From contig DHOG01000089.1 in the NCBI GenBank assembly GCA_002410715.1, forward strand, positions 1 to 15,187: a stretch of 15,187 bases of DNA, given 5' to 3'. Position 1 is the first letter of the stretch, and every line of letters begins with the position of its first letter. The stretch is from Ruminococcaceae bacterium UBA5396. Its GTDB lineage: Bacteria > Bacillota > Clostridia > Oscillospirales > Acutalibacteraceae. The notes beneath the pieces are model-generated. The model saw nothing but the letters and a program-made list of their open reading frames with translations. It was not told the DNA's origin and did not search any database. Shown in pieces: positions 1 to 6,493 of the stretch. A program made the translations under genes and the position numbers.

Positions 1-78
1 GACCATATGTTTGACAACCGCAGAGATTATCATAATGGATTTAAAAAAAGGCTAGAAAATTCAGACGTTTTATGGTAA
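1..78 (+). CDS. possible C-terminal end of an upstream gene (partial)
   Basis: Frame 1 is open from the first base for 25 codons and ends at a TAA at 76-78. The translated tail is charged and ends in DVLW. It could be the last residues of a gene that begins outside the window, or chance: 25 open codons is short, and the same stretch contains a TTGACA at 11-16 that might belong to a promoter for the next gene. I cannot recognise a family. The 46 bases from this stop to the ABC-F start hold only the strong TTGGAGG ribosome binding site. Confidence 0.25.
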   Translation, partial: DHMFDNRRDYHNGFKKRLENSDVLW

Positions 79-124
79 CATATTAAGCTGTGTATATGAT
101 TACTTATCGATTTTTGGAGGAAAA

Positions 125-1726
125 ATGATTACGGTATCGGATGTCAGCCTTAGCTTTGGCGGGCAAACTCTATTCTCTCATGTGAATTTGAAATTTACCC
201 CCGGTAATTGTTACGGTGTGATTGGGGCGAACGGTGCGGGGAAGTCTACCTTTCTGAAAATCCTGTCCGGCGAGCTGGAACCGTCCAAAGGAGATGTAGT
301 ATTGGAGGCGAAAACCCGCCTTTCTGTTTTGAAACAGGATCACTTCGCCTATGATGATTACTCTGTTTTGGATACCATCATCAGCGGCAATGCCCGCTTG
401 TATGAGGTGATGAAGCAGAAGGATACGCTGTATTCCAAAGAGGAATTCACAGAAGAGGACGGAAACCTGGCCGCAGCGCTTGAAAGTGAATTTGCAGAGC
501 TGGACGGCTGGGAAGCTGAGACCGAGGCGGGGCGCATACTGCAAGGACTGGGTTTGGATCAGGAGCTGTTTTATTATCCCATGAATACACTGACCGAGCG
601 GGAAAAGGTCAAGGTGCTCTTGGCGCAGGCATTGTTTGGCCAGCCGGACATCATTTTGCTGGATGAGCCCACCAACGGTCTTGATATTCAGTCGGTGGAC
701 TGGTTGGAGAATTTTCTTCTTGACTACGAGGGAACGGTCATTGTTGTTTCGCATGACCGGCACTTCCTCAATAATGTCTGCACTCATATCGTGGATGTGG
801 ATTATAATAAAATTAAGATTTATGTCGGCAACTATGATTTCTGGTATGAATCCAGTCAACTAATGCAGCGAATGCTACGAGATCAGAATAAAAAGGCAGA
901 AGAGAAAATCAAGGAGCTGCAAAGCTTCATTGAACGCTTCTCTGCCAACAAATCAAAGTCTAAGCAGGCAACGTCGCGTAAAAAACTGTTAGAAAAGCTG
1001 ACTCCCGGGGAGATGCCCGCGTCTTCACGTCGCTATCCGTTTGTTGGTTTTACAATGGATCGGGAAGCGGGTAAAGAGATTTTAAATGTTGAAAATCTAA
1101 GCAAAACTGTGGATGGGGTCCGAGTGCTTGACAACATTTCGTTTCGCGTTAACAAAGGCGATAAAATTGCCTTTGTTGGGGAAAATGAAATCGCCAACAC
1201 AACCCTGTTTAGTATACTTGCGGGGGAAATTGAGCCGGATGAGGGCAGTTATAAGTGGGGGATCAGCACTTCCCAGTCCTATTTTCCAAGAGATAACTCT
1301 GCGTTCTTCGATGGATGTGACATGAGTATTATACAATGGTTGGAACAGTATTCTAGTGATACCCTTGAGACATATCTCCGTGGCTTTCTTGGCAAGATGT
1401 TGTTTTCGGGTGATGATGTGCTCAAGCCTGTCAACGTTTTGTCGGGCGGAGAAAAAGTGCGCTGCATGCTTTCGCGTATGATGCTGTATGGTGCAAACGT
1501 GCTGATACTTGACCAGCCAACCAATCATCTTGACCTAGAATCCATTACAGCGGTAAACAACGGCCTGATTGACTTTAAAGGAAATGTGCTTTTCTCATCC
1601 TATGACCATCAGTTTATTCAAACCGTTGCCAACCGGATTATTGAAATAAGACCGGATGGTATGTTGGATAAAATGATGACCTTTGATGATTTTATTGAAT
1701 TCAAAAAACAAAACGGGTTGTATTAA
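125..1726 (+). CDS. ABC-F family ATPase, YbiT-like, with one degenerate ATP site
   Basis: A soluble protein of 533 residues with two ABC ATPase domains and no membrane segments, as in ABC-F proteins, which act on ribosomes as translation factors or antibiotic-protection proteins. The length and order (NBD1, charged linker about 240-305, NBD2) match the YbiT subgroup. NBD1 has an intact Walker A (GANGAGKS, 34-41), Walker B (LLDEP, with D180 and E181) and H-loop His210, but its signature reads LTERE (156-160) instead of LSGGE. NBD2 keeps LSGGE (439-443), but its Walker A reads GENEIANTT (Asn358 for Lys), its Walker B Glu is Gln464, and its H-loop His is Tyr493. Thus one composite ATP site looks complete and the other dead. 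The start has a strong GGAGG seven bases upstream. There are no resistance genes nearby, so a housekeeping or specialised translation role is as likely as drug protection. The family call is firm; the role is not. Confidence 0.93.
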   Translation: MITVSDVSLSFGGQTLFSHVNLKFTPGNCYGVIGANGAGKSTFLKILSGELEPSKGDVVLEAKTRLSVLKQDHFAYDDYSVLDTIISGNARLYEVMKQKDTLYSKEEFTEEDGNLAAALESEFAELDGWEAETEAGRILQGLGLDQELFYYPMNTLTEREKVKVLLAQALFGQPDIILLDEPTNGLDIQSVDWLENFLLDYEGTVIVVSHDRHFLNNVCTHIVDVDYNKIKIYVGNYDFWYESSQLMQRMLRDQNKKAEEKIKELQSFIERFSANKSKSKQATSRKKLLEKLTPGEMPASSRRYPFVGFTMDREAGKEILNVENLSKTVDGVRVLDNISFRVNKGDKIAFVGENEIANTTLFSILAGEIEPDEGSYKWGISTSQSYFPRDNSAFFDGCDMSIIQWLEQYSSDTLETYLRGFLGKMLFSGDDVLKPVNVLSGGEKVRCMLSRMMLYGANVLILDQPTNHLDLESITAVNNGLIDFKGNVLFSSYDHQFIQTVANRIIEIRPDGMLDKMMTFDDFIEFKKQNGLY

Positions 1727-1780
1727 CATGGTTGATATTTACCACATGATTGATTTCAAGGAGAAACTTGCCGGATGGTA

Positions 1781-1809
1781 TTGACATTTAAGCTTTGACA
1801 GGTTATAAT
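1781..1809 (+). promoter_or_regulatory. sigma-A promoter of the T-box/trpB unit
   Basis: A perfect TTGACA (-35, 1781-1786) and a perfect TATAAT (-10, 1804-1809) are separated by 17 bp. Transcription should start near 1816, just before the T-box stem I. A second TTGACA at 1795-1800 lies too close to the -10 to be used with it. The promoter sits about 55 bp after the ABC-F stop, so the downstream gene is an independent unit. Confidence 0.85.
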
Positions 1810-1830
1810 GTCGCTAATTTAAAACCATAA

Positions 1831-2092
1831 ACCGATGAGTAAGAGTAGTAGGCATGATTTCAGGTGTTTTCAGAGAGCTGCATAAGGGTGCGATTGCGGC
1901 AACGTCGAGTATGCTGAATGGACTTACGAGGGCAATCCGAACGCTTTTTGCGCTAGGTGCGACGGGAACTCCGCCCGTTATAAAGGGAGCGCGTATTTTG
2001 TACGTGGAAAAGTGCGTTCGTGAAAAGCGAACGAATTCGGGTGGTACCGCAGGAGATTCAGCTCTTGTCCCAAATGGGGCAAGGGCTTTTTG
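1831..2092 (+). promoter_or_regulatory. T-box riboswitch, tRNA-Trp specific (UGG specifier)
   Basis: This cis-acting leader should sense uncharged tRNA-Trp and permit transcription of the downstream trpB-like gene only when Trp-tRNA is uncharged. Visible landmarks in order are: the GATGAGTAAGAGTAGTA start of stem I (GA motif and AGTA of the specifier loop, from about 1834); an AGAGAG bulge (1872-1877); the apical GGNTGNRA motif as GGGTGCGA (1886-1893); the specifier TGG at 1919-1921, preceded by GAA and followed by a purine; a stem III-like hairpin with arms CGTTCG and CGAACG; and the T-box core GGGTGGTACCGC (2039-2050) just before the terminator. The UGGN bulge reads TGGT. An apparent 105-codon open frame lies entirely within this element and is not a gene. 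Confidence 0.9.
2061..2091 (+). terminator. T-box-controlled intrinsic terminator
   Basis: The arms GCTCTTGTCCC (2061-2071) and GGGGCAAGGGC (2076-2086) pair over 11 bp with two G-U wobbles, with a 4-nt AAAT loop, and run into TTTTT. The hairpin starts 10 nt after the T-box core, the position expected for a terminator competing with the antiterminator. Confidence 0.85.
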
Positions 2093-2214
2093 TTATCTCA
2101 ATTACCGGTTTTCGGTTGGAAACTTTGTTCTATGGGTTTTGGAAACTAATTTCCCGTCAGACGGTAGTTAAGTTTCCGTAACATATTTTATTATATTGAG
2201 AGGAGCAAGCCAGC

Positions 2215-3582
2215 ATGAAAAAAGAACCCTATCGCATTTATTTAACAGAAAATGAGATGCCAAATCAATGGTATAATATCCGTGCCGATATGAAAGAACA
2301 GCCGGATCTATATCTACATCCGGTCACCCACAAAACGATTGGCCTTGAAGATATGCTGCCGATTTTTTGTAATGAGCTTTGCGCACAGGAGATGAATACA
2401 ACCGATCGGTACATTGATATCCCGGAGGAGCTGCAGGAATTTTATAAAATATTTCGTCCGTCTCCGGTTATTCGGGCATATAATCTTGAAAAAGCACTGG
2501 ATACTCCAGCCAAAATCTATTACAAATTTGAAGGCAATAACACTTCCGGTTCCCATAAGCTGAATTCCGCAGCAGCGCAGGCATACTACGCTAAAAAGCA
2601 GGGGCTTACAAGTCTTACCACCGAAACCGGTGCGGGTCAGTGGGGAACTGCGCTTTCGATGGCCTGTGCACATTTCGGGCTTGATCTTACTGTATACATG
2701 GTCAAGGTTAGTTATGAACAGAAGCCCTTCCGCAAGGCGGTTATCCATACCTTTGGGGCTGACGTAATACCCAGCCCGTCAGAAACCACCCAAGTAGGCA
2801 GAGAGATTCTGAAAGCCCATCCGGGAACAGGTGGTTCACTCGGCTGCGCAATTTCGGAAGCGATTGAAGCTGCGCTGAACACACCGAATTGCCGCTATGT
2901 TCTTGGCTCGGTTCTCAATCAGGTACTTTTACATCAATCAGTCATAGGTCTTGAGGCTAAGGCTGCAATGGAAAAGGTGGGCGAGTACCCCGACATCATT
3001 ATTGGGTGCGCCGGCGGCGGCTCCAATCTTGGCGGTTTGATGTCAGCTTTCCTAAAGGATACGTTGGACGGAACACGCAAAGGAACGGAATTCATCGCTG
3101 TTGAACCCGCTTCCTGTCCATCGTTAACACGTGGGCGTTACGCATATGATTACTGCGATACAGGCCATGTAACGCCGCTTGCACGTATGTATACGCTTGG
3201 CAGTGATTTTATCCCCTCTGCAAACCATGCAGGAGGACTCAGGTATCACGGTATGAGTCCGATACTTTCAAAGCTCTACCATGACGGGTATATGAAAGCA
3301 GTTTCCGTGGAGCAAACAAAGGTGTTTGAGGCAGCTGTATTCTTTGCCAAGCATGAAACCATTTTGCCTGCACCTGAATCAGCTCACGCCATTCGCACTG
3401 CCATCGATGAAGCCGTAAAATGCCGTGAGTCGGGTGAGGCGAAAACCATTCTGTTTGGCATGACAGGCACAGGATACTTTGATATGAATGCTTATACCTC
3501 ATACCAGGAGGGTGAAATGAACGACTATATCCCCACCGACGAGGATTTACAGAAAGGTTTTGACACACTTCCGAAAATCTGA
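2215..3582 (+). CDS. trpB: TrpB2-type tryptophan synthase beta chain (PLP-dependent)
   Basis: Fold-type II PLP enzyme of 455 residues, expected to condense indole and L-serine to L-tryptophan in the cytoplasm. Family landmarks are the TrpB2-like N-terminus (PNQWYNIRAD, 16-25), RPSPVIRA (81-88), the Schiff-base lysine K115 in SGSHKLNSA, ETGAGQWG (137-144, with the catalytic Glu) and the phosphate-binding loop GCAGGGSN (264-271). The length suits the longer TrpB2 group rather than TrpB1 (about 400 residues). No trpA or other trp gene is present, which is usual for TrpB2. It may salvage free indole, or work with an unlinked TrpA or another amino-acid donor. The ATG follows GAGAGGAG by a suitable gap. 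The Trp T-box directly upstream ties expression to Trp-tRNA charging and independently supports the assignment. A related PLP lyase activity is less likely. Confidence 0.93.
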   Translation: MKKEPYRIYLTENEMPNQWYNIRADMKEQPDLYLHPVTHKTIGLEDMLPIFCNELCAQEMNTTDRYIDIPEELQEFYKIFRPSPVIRAYNLEKALDTPAKIYYKFEGNNTSGSHKLNSAAAQAYYAKKQGLTSLTTETGAGQWGTALSMACAHFGLDLTVYMVKVSYEQKPFRKAVIHTFGADVIPSPSETTQVGREILKAHPGTGGSLGCAISEAIEAALNTPNCRYVLGSVLNQVLLHQSVIGLEAKAAMEKVGEYPDIIIGCAGGGSNLGGLMSAFLKDTLDGTRKGTEFIAVEPASCPSLTRGRYAYDYCDTGHVTPLARMYTLGSDFIPSANHAGGLRYHGMSPILSKLYHDGYMKAVSVEQTKVFEAAVFFAKHETILPAPESAHAIRTAIDEAVKCRESGEAKTILFGMTGTGYFDMNAYTSYQEGEMNDYIPTDEDLQKGFDTLPKI

Positions 3583-3672
3583 TGTTAATTTACACCGATT
3601 CGGCAAGTATAAGGGACGAGCTACTCTTCTCGAAAATCATGAGGCTACGGCTAAGTTTATGAATATCAAAAA

Positions 3673-3725
3673 ACATCAAAAGAAGGTGATGCACAATGCG
3701 TCACCTTCTTTTGATGTATCTTTTT
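3673..3725. terminator. bidirectional intrinsic terminator between trpB and the lipoprotein gene
   Basis: Twenty-nucleotide arms at 3673-3692 and 3698-3717 pair along their full length with one G-U wobble around a 5-nt loop. On the plus strand the hairpin is followed by ATCTTTTT (3718-3725). On the minus strand it is followed by GTTTTTT (complement of about 3667-3673). It can therefore end both the trpB transcript and the convergent lipoprotein transcript. Confidence 0.88.
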
Positions 3726-3761
3726 AAATTTTAAGCTGACGTCAGCTTAAAATTTAAAAAG
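3720..3761. repeat. perfect 42-bp palindrome overlapping the lipoprotein C-terminus
   Basis: The 21-nt half at 3720-3740 (CTTTTTAAATTTTAAGCTGA followed by C) is exactly reverse-complementary to 3741-3761, with no spacer. On the minus strand it holds the final codons and TAA of the lipoprotein gene. As RNA it could form an AU-rich hairpin with a GC-containing tip. It lies 2 bp from the preceding terminator, giving two tandem hairpins in a 90-bp tail. Confidence 0.9.
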
Positions 3762-4249
3762 GTTGCGGTCAAACCTGCAGAGGGCATGCGCAGCTTCAAT
3801 AGATTGCCTGTTTCGGGATCTGATACAATTTCAAATTCACCAGAGGCTGAGCTGCCCTTGGTCACCAGACCTTCGTCTGTAACAGTGCTACCATCATGCG
3901 TGCCAAGCGCTCCGTCTAGAACCCCTAATATGCACTGGCCAAGTGCACTTTGAGGGATTGCGGCAGGATCTACACCGAAGGAAATGCCGTGTAGTTTTAG
4001 CGTGATTGTATCGCCGTTCCACTGCATTGATAGTCCGTTCAGTGATTTGGGCTCATTAATATCGAATACTAATGTGCCGGCTGATGAACGGGTTAAATGC
4101 CCTTTTACATCCATTTCTTGATATTTTACTTCCACATCGCATGAAAAACCGGTGGTTACCGGTTGCTCAGAACCCTTCTTTTTAAAACATGCGACAAAAC
4201 TTAGGACGATAAATAGAACAAGCGTTAGACTGGTGAAGCGGCGAAGCAT
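3731..4249 (-). CDS. putative lipoprotein of unknown function
   Basis: Predicted 172-residue protein with a short positive N-terminus (MLRR), a hydrophobic core and a lipobox-like FVAC with Cys21, so it is probably lipid-anchored on the outer face of the membrane. After a KKKG tether the mature part looks like a small beta-rich domain (alternating polar and hydrophobic stretches such as GTLVFDINEP and DTITLKLHGISF). I do not recognise a family. The ATG begins 4 nt after the stop of the upstream Nnr gene, and its ribosome binding site (AGGAGCT) lies inside the Nnr end, so the two are probably translationally coupled. The last codons form half of a perfect palindrome. Nothing suggests a functional link with NAD(P)HX repair beyond co-transcription. 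Confidence 0.75.
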   Translation of the reverse strand: MLRRFTSLTLVLFIVLSFVACFKKKGSEQPVTTGFSCDVEVKYQEMDVKGHLTRSSAGTLVFDINEPKSLNGLSMQWNGDTITLKLHGISFGVDPAAIPQSALGQCILGVLDGALGTHDGSTVTDEGLVTKGSSASGEFEIVSDPETGNLLKLRMPSAGLTATFLNFKLTSA

Positions 4250-4253
4250 GGCT

Positions 4254-5795
4254 TCAGCTCCTATTTTCTAAATTTAAAAACAGTCCGCTCAGCTCTTCAA
4301 TTATATCCGTAGGCAGCATGCAATGCTGGGACAGCCTCTGAGCTGCTCTATCACCTGCAAGGCCATGAAGATGTACACCGCACATAGCCGCGTCACGCGG
4401 ATTCATGCCCTGCGCTAGGAAGGCCGCAATCATGCCTGCCAAAACATCCCCACTGCCTCCGGTTGCCATGCCGGGATTTCCCGTAGTATTGATGAGCACC
4501 GGATGACCGCGCGAAGCGATAACGGTTTGATGTCCCTTAAGAACTACAACAGCACCGGTTTCTCCGGCAAAATTACGGGCAGTTTCCACTCTGTTCTCCT
4601 GAATCTTCTGGATACTTAAGCCGGTTAATCTAGCCATTTCGCCCGGATGCGGCGTTAGGATAACAGGGGCGCGTACTGTTTTCAATTTATTTATATGTCT
4701 GGCTGCAATATTTATTCCGTCTGCGTCCAAAACAATGGGACATTCTATGTTTTTAAGACAATCCAGTACCAATGCTGCCGCACCGGCTGATTTACCGATT
4801 CCGCAGCCAATCAACAGTGCATCGGCGGTGTTTGATTGCTTGCGCATCTCGATACGTGAGGATAAAGTAAAATCTCCCCGTGCAGTCTCATCAAGAAGAC
4901 AGAATACAGGCTCGCACAAATTGGATGCGGCAATGGGATAAAGCGAGGCGGGCAGAGCCGATAGAACCAGCCCGGTTCCGCACCTTAATGCTGCACGCAC
5001 CGATAGCATGGCTGCGCCCATCATGCCGCGGCTGCCGCACAGGGTGAGCAGCCGTCCGTAATCCGCTTTATTGCTTTCATCCTTACGTTTTTTAAAGCAG
5101 TTGCCGACCATATCAAAAGTGATTTCAGCTTGGCCTGACAAATAAGGCTTCAGCAGTTTTTCATCGATTCCGATGGAAACGACATGCACATCACCGCTGA
5201 ATACTGCTCCGCTAGGTGTAACCAACCCGGCTTTATTTGCGGTAAATGTGATTGTCAAATCAGCTTTCAGTGTATCTGGGTCTGCTTCACCGGTATCCGC
5301 ATTAATGCCGCTGGGAACGTCAACGGCAATTACAGGGACCGAGCTTTTATTTATTACATGAAAAGTCGAACGTAAAGAATCGGGAAGTAAACCACGAAAT
5401 CCAATACCGAATACGGCGTCAACAATAATTGAAGCATTTCGAATGCTGCTGGCGGCTATATATGGTTCTTTCTCAAGGCTAATCTGTTCAATATCGCTGT
5501 TTCGAATAATTGACAGCCGTTCTTTAGCACTTTCGGAAACAGGATAGCCGCAGGTGAGGATTACAGTAACCTTTGCACCTTCATCCATTAATTTTCGTGC
5601 TATGACAAAGCCGTCTCCACCGTTGTTGCCTTTGCCGCAGAGCAGCACCACTGATTTATCTCGTATATCGTATAAGGAACGAATTAGCTTTGCTGCCGCA
5701 CTTCCTGCGTTTTCCATCAGCCGAAGCTCTTCTAAACCATCGAGGATTGCGGCCCTTTCCACTGCCTGCATTTGTGCCGTTGTCAGTACATACAT
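4254..5795 (-). CDS. nnr: bifunctional NAD(P)H-hydrate epimerase / ADP-dependent NAD(P)H-hydrate dehydratase
   Basis: Metabolite-repair enzyme that restores NADH and NADPH from their hydrates (NADHX, NADPHX). The 513-residue protein has the usual fused layout. The N-terminal YjeF_N epimerase domain (about 1-220) shows CGKGNNGGDGFVIARKL (53-69), VDAVFGIGFRG (125-135) and AVDVPSGINADTG (157-169). The C-terminal ribokinase-like dehydratase (about 245-505) shows DADGIN (357-362), TPHPGEMARL (381-390), VVLKGH (417-422) and the nucleotide-binding GNPGMATGGSGDVLAG (439-454) with the catalytic Asp450. The start codon lies about 5 nt downstream of GGGGGAG, and a terminator hairpin lies just upstream of that. 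Both activities should be intact. It is followed by a coupled lipoprotein gene; in related genomes it often sits beside acpS, which is not seen here. Confidence 0.95.
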   Translation of the reverse strand: MYVLTTAQMQAVERAAILDGLEELRLMENAGSAAAKLIRSLYDIRDKSVVLLCGKGNNGGDGFVIARKLMDEGAKVTVILTCGYPVSESAKERLSIIRNSDIEQISLEKEPYIAASSIRNASIIVDAVFGIGFRGLLPDSLRSTFHVINKSSVPVIAVDVPSGINADTGEADPDTLKADLTITFTANKAGLVTPSGAVFSGDVHVVSIGIDEKLLKPYLSGQAEITFDMVGNCFKKRKDESNKADYGRLLTLCGSRGMMGAAMLSVRAALRCGTGLVLSALPASLYPIAASNLCEPVFCLLDETARGDFTLSSRIEMRKQSNTADALLIGCGIGKSAGAAALVLDCLKNIECPIVLDADGINIAARHINKLKTVRAPVILTPHPGEMARLTGLSIQKIQENRVETARNFAGETGAVVVLKGHQTVIASRGHPVLINTTGNPGMATGGSGDVLAGMIAAFLAQGMNPRDAAMCGVHLHGLAGDRAAQRLSQHCMLPTDIIEELSGLFLNLENRS

Positions 5796-5811
5796 ACTTG
5801 GCTCCCCCTTA

Positions 5812-5840
5812 TAAAAATCAGGAGGGCAGCTGCCCTCCTG
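5812..5840 (-). terminator. intrinsic terminator after the DUF6106-like gene, upstream of nnr
   Basis: A perfect 22-bp palindrome (5819-5840, half-site CAGGAGGGCAG) begins 9 nt after the upstream stop codon. In the minus-strand sense it is followed by ATTTTTAT (5811-5818). It lies only about 24 nt before the nnr start, so nnr must rely on read-through or on a promoter inside the upstream gene. One arm contains AGGAGG paired to CCTCCT. Confidence 0.8.
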
Positions 5841-5849
5841 TAATTCAAA

Positions 5850-6380
5850 CTATTGCGCGGTTTTTTTGTTTGTCTCACGCAAAACAAGGGCTGAGAGTCC
5901 TGATTTTAGCGCATTCAGTACTCGATCTTCAGGCTGAAAAATAACCAGTGTATGCCCGTTCTTTTTACTGCGATACGTGAAGCACCACAGCTCGTCAATA
6001 TCGGCAGACGGAGCTGCCATCACTTGTCTATCAAATTTTCTGCCTGCAAATTCCCGTCTGTTATATGGTTCGAGGCTTTCAATTTTTTGGCCTGCAACCG
6101 AAACAATTCTTTTCCTCTTCCGTTTGGCTGTAATTTGATCAATATCGATATCACCATTTGTCACGCTGTACTCATATTCAATATTTAAATTTGTTAATAT
6201 CCACCACATGCCATAGACGATACCGACAAGCAAAAGAAATGCCAGCGGTCCGATAAAAGCAAGTGCTAGCCCAAAAAGAAAATACGTTACAATTACAGCA
6301 AGGGTAATTGAAGAAAAAATAATTGCATACTCTTTTACGCCTTTCTGTCTCGCTACAATCTGTTCAACAAATGTATCCAC
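5850..6380 (-). CDS. DUF6106-like small membrane protein
   Basis: Predicted 176-residue protein starting at a GTG (6380) that has AAAGGAG (6389-6395) 8 nt upstream. Longer in-frame starts, up to 6449, would overlap the promoter -35 box and are rejected. The N-terminus (MDTFVEQIVARQKG) leads into two hydrophobic segments (about 18-42 and 44-64). These are followed by a cytoplasm-like soluble part with NIEYEYSVTNGDIDID, a basic KRKRKR (86-91), and a C-terminal region including WCFTYRSKKNGHTLVIFQPEDR. From memory this pattern fits DUF6106, a Firmicute family of unknown function. The soluble part may be a small beta-sandwich like a membrane-associated PH-type domain, but that is a guess. Confidence 0.75.
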   Translation of the reverse strand: MDTFVEQIVARQKGVKEYAIIFSSITLAVIVTYFLFGLALAFIGPLAFLLLVGIVYGMWWILTNLNIEYEYSVTNGDIDIDQITAKRKRKRIVSVAGQKIESLEPYNRREFAGRKFDRQVMAAPSADIDELWCFTYRSKKNGHTLVIFQPEDRVLNALKSGLSALVLRETNKKTAQ

Positions 6381-6419
6381 ATAAAACACTCCTTTAATTT
6401 GGCAACTCGCTTGGAAATT

Positions 6420-6449
6420 ATTATAGCATGATATAATTATAGATTTCAA
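6420..6449 (-). promoter_or_regulatory. promoter of the DUF6106-like gene
   Basis: In the minus sense there is TTGAAA (6444-6449), an 18-bp spacer, and TATAAT (6420-6425). Transcription would start near 6413, leaving a leader of about 33 nt with AAAGGAG before the GTG start. Confidence 0.65.
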
Positions 6450-6493
6450 TTCATTTATCCTATTTTGTGTAAATTACACCAATAAGAACAGAT

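Noticed and set aside
170..859. Long minus-strand open frame inside the ABC-F gene
   Set aside because: It is antisense to a clearly conserved protein, with no ribosome binding site and no recognisable motifs.
1728..1784. An 18-codon ORF (starting MVDIYHMIDF) just after the ABC-F stop
   Set aside because: There is no Shine-Dalgarno sequence, its end overlaps the -35 of the next promoter, and there is no recognisable homology. It could be a gene remnant, but the evidence is too thin.
1854..2171. A 105-codon open reading frame upstream of trpB
   Set aside because: It lies wholly over the T-box riboswitch, its terminator and the following leader, has no ribosome binding site, and its translation has no protein-like features.
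3578..3727. A 49-codon stop-free frame after trpB with protein-like composition (contains GRATLLENHEATAKFMNIKK)
   Set aside because: It has no start with a ribosome binding site, and its end is the terminator hairpin. It might be the tail of a decayed gene; a translated search would settle it.
6381..6449. Longer start for the DUF6106-like gene
   Set aside because: The extension covers the promoter elements; GTG at 6380 is the first start with a well-spaced AAAGGAG.
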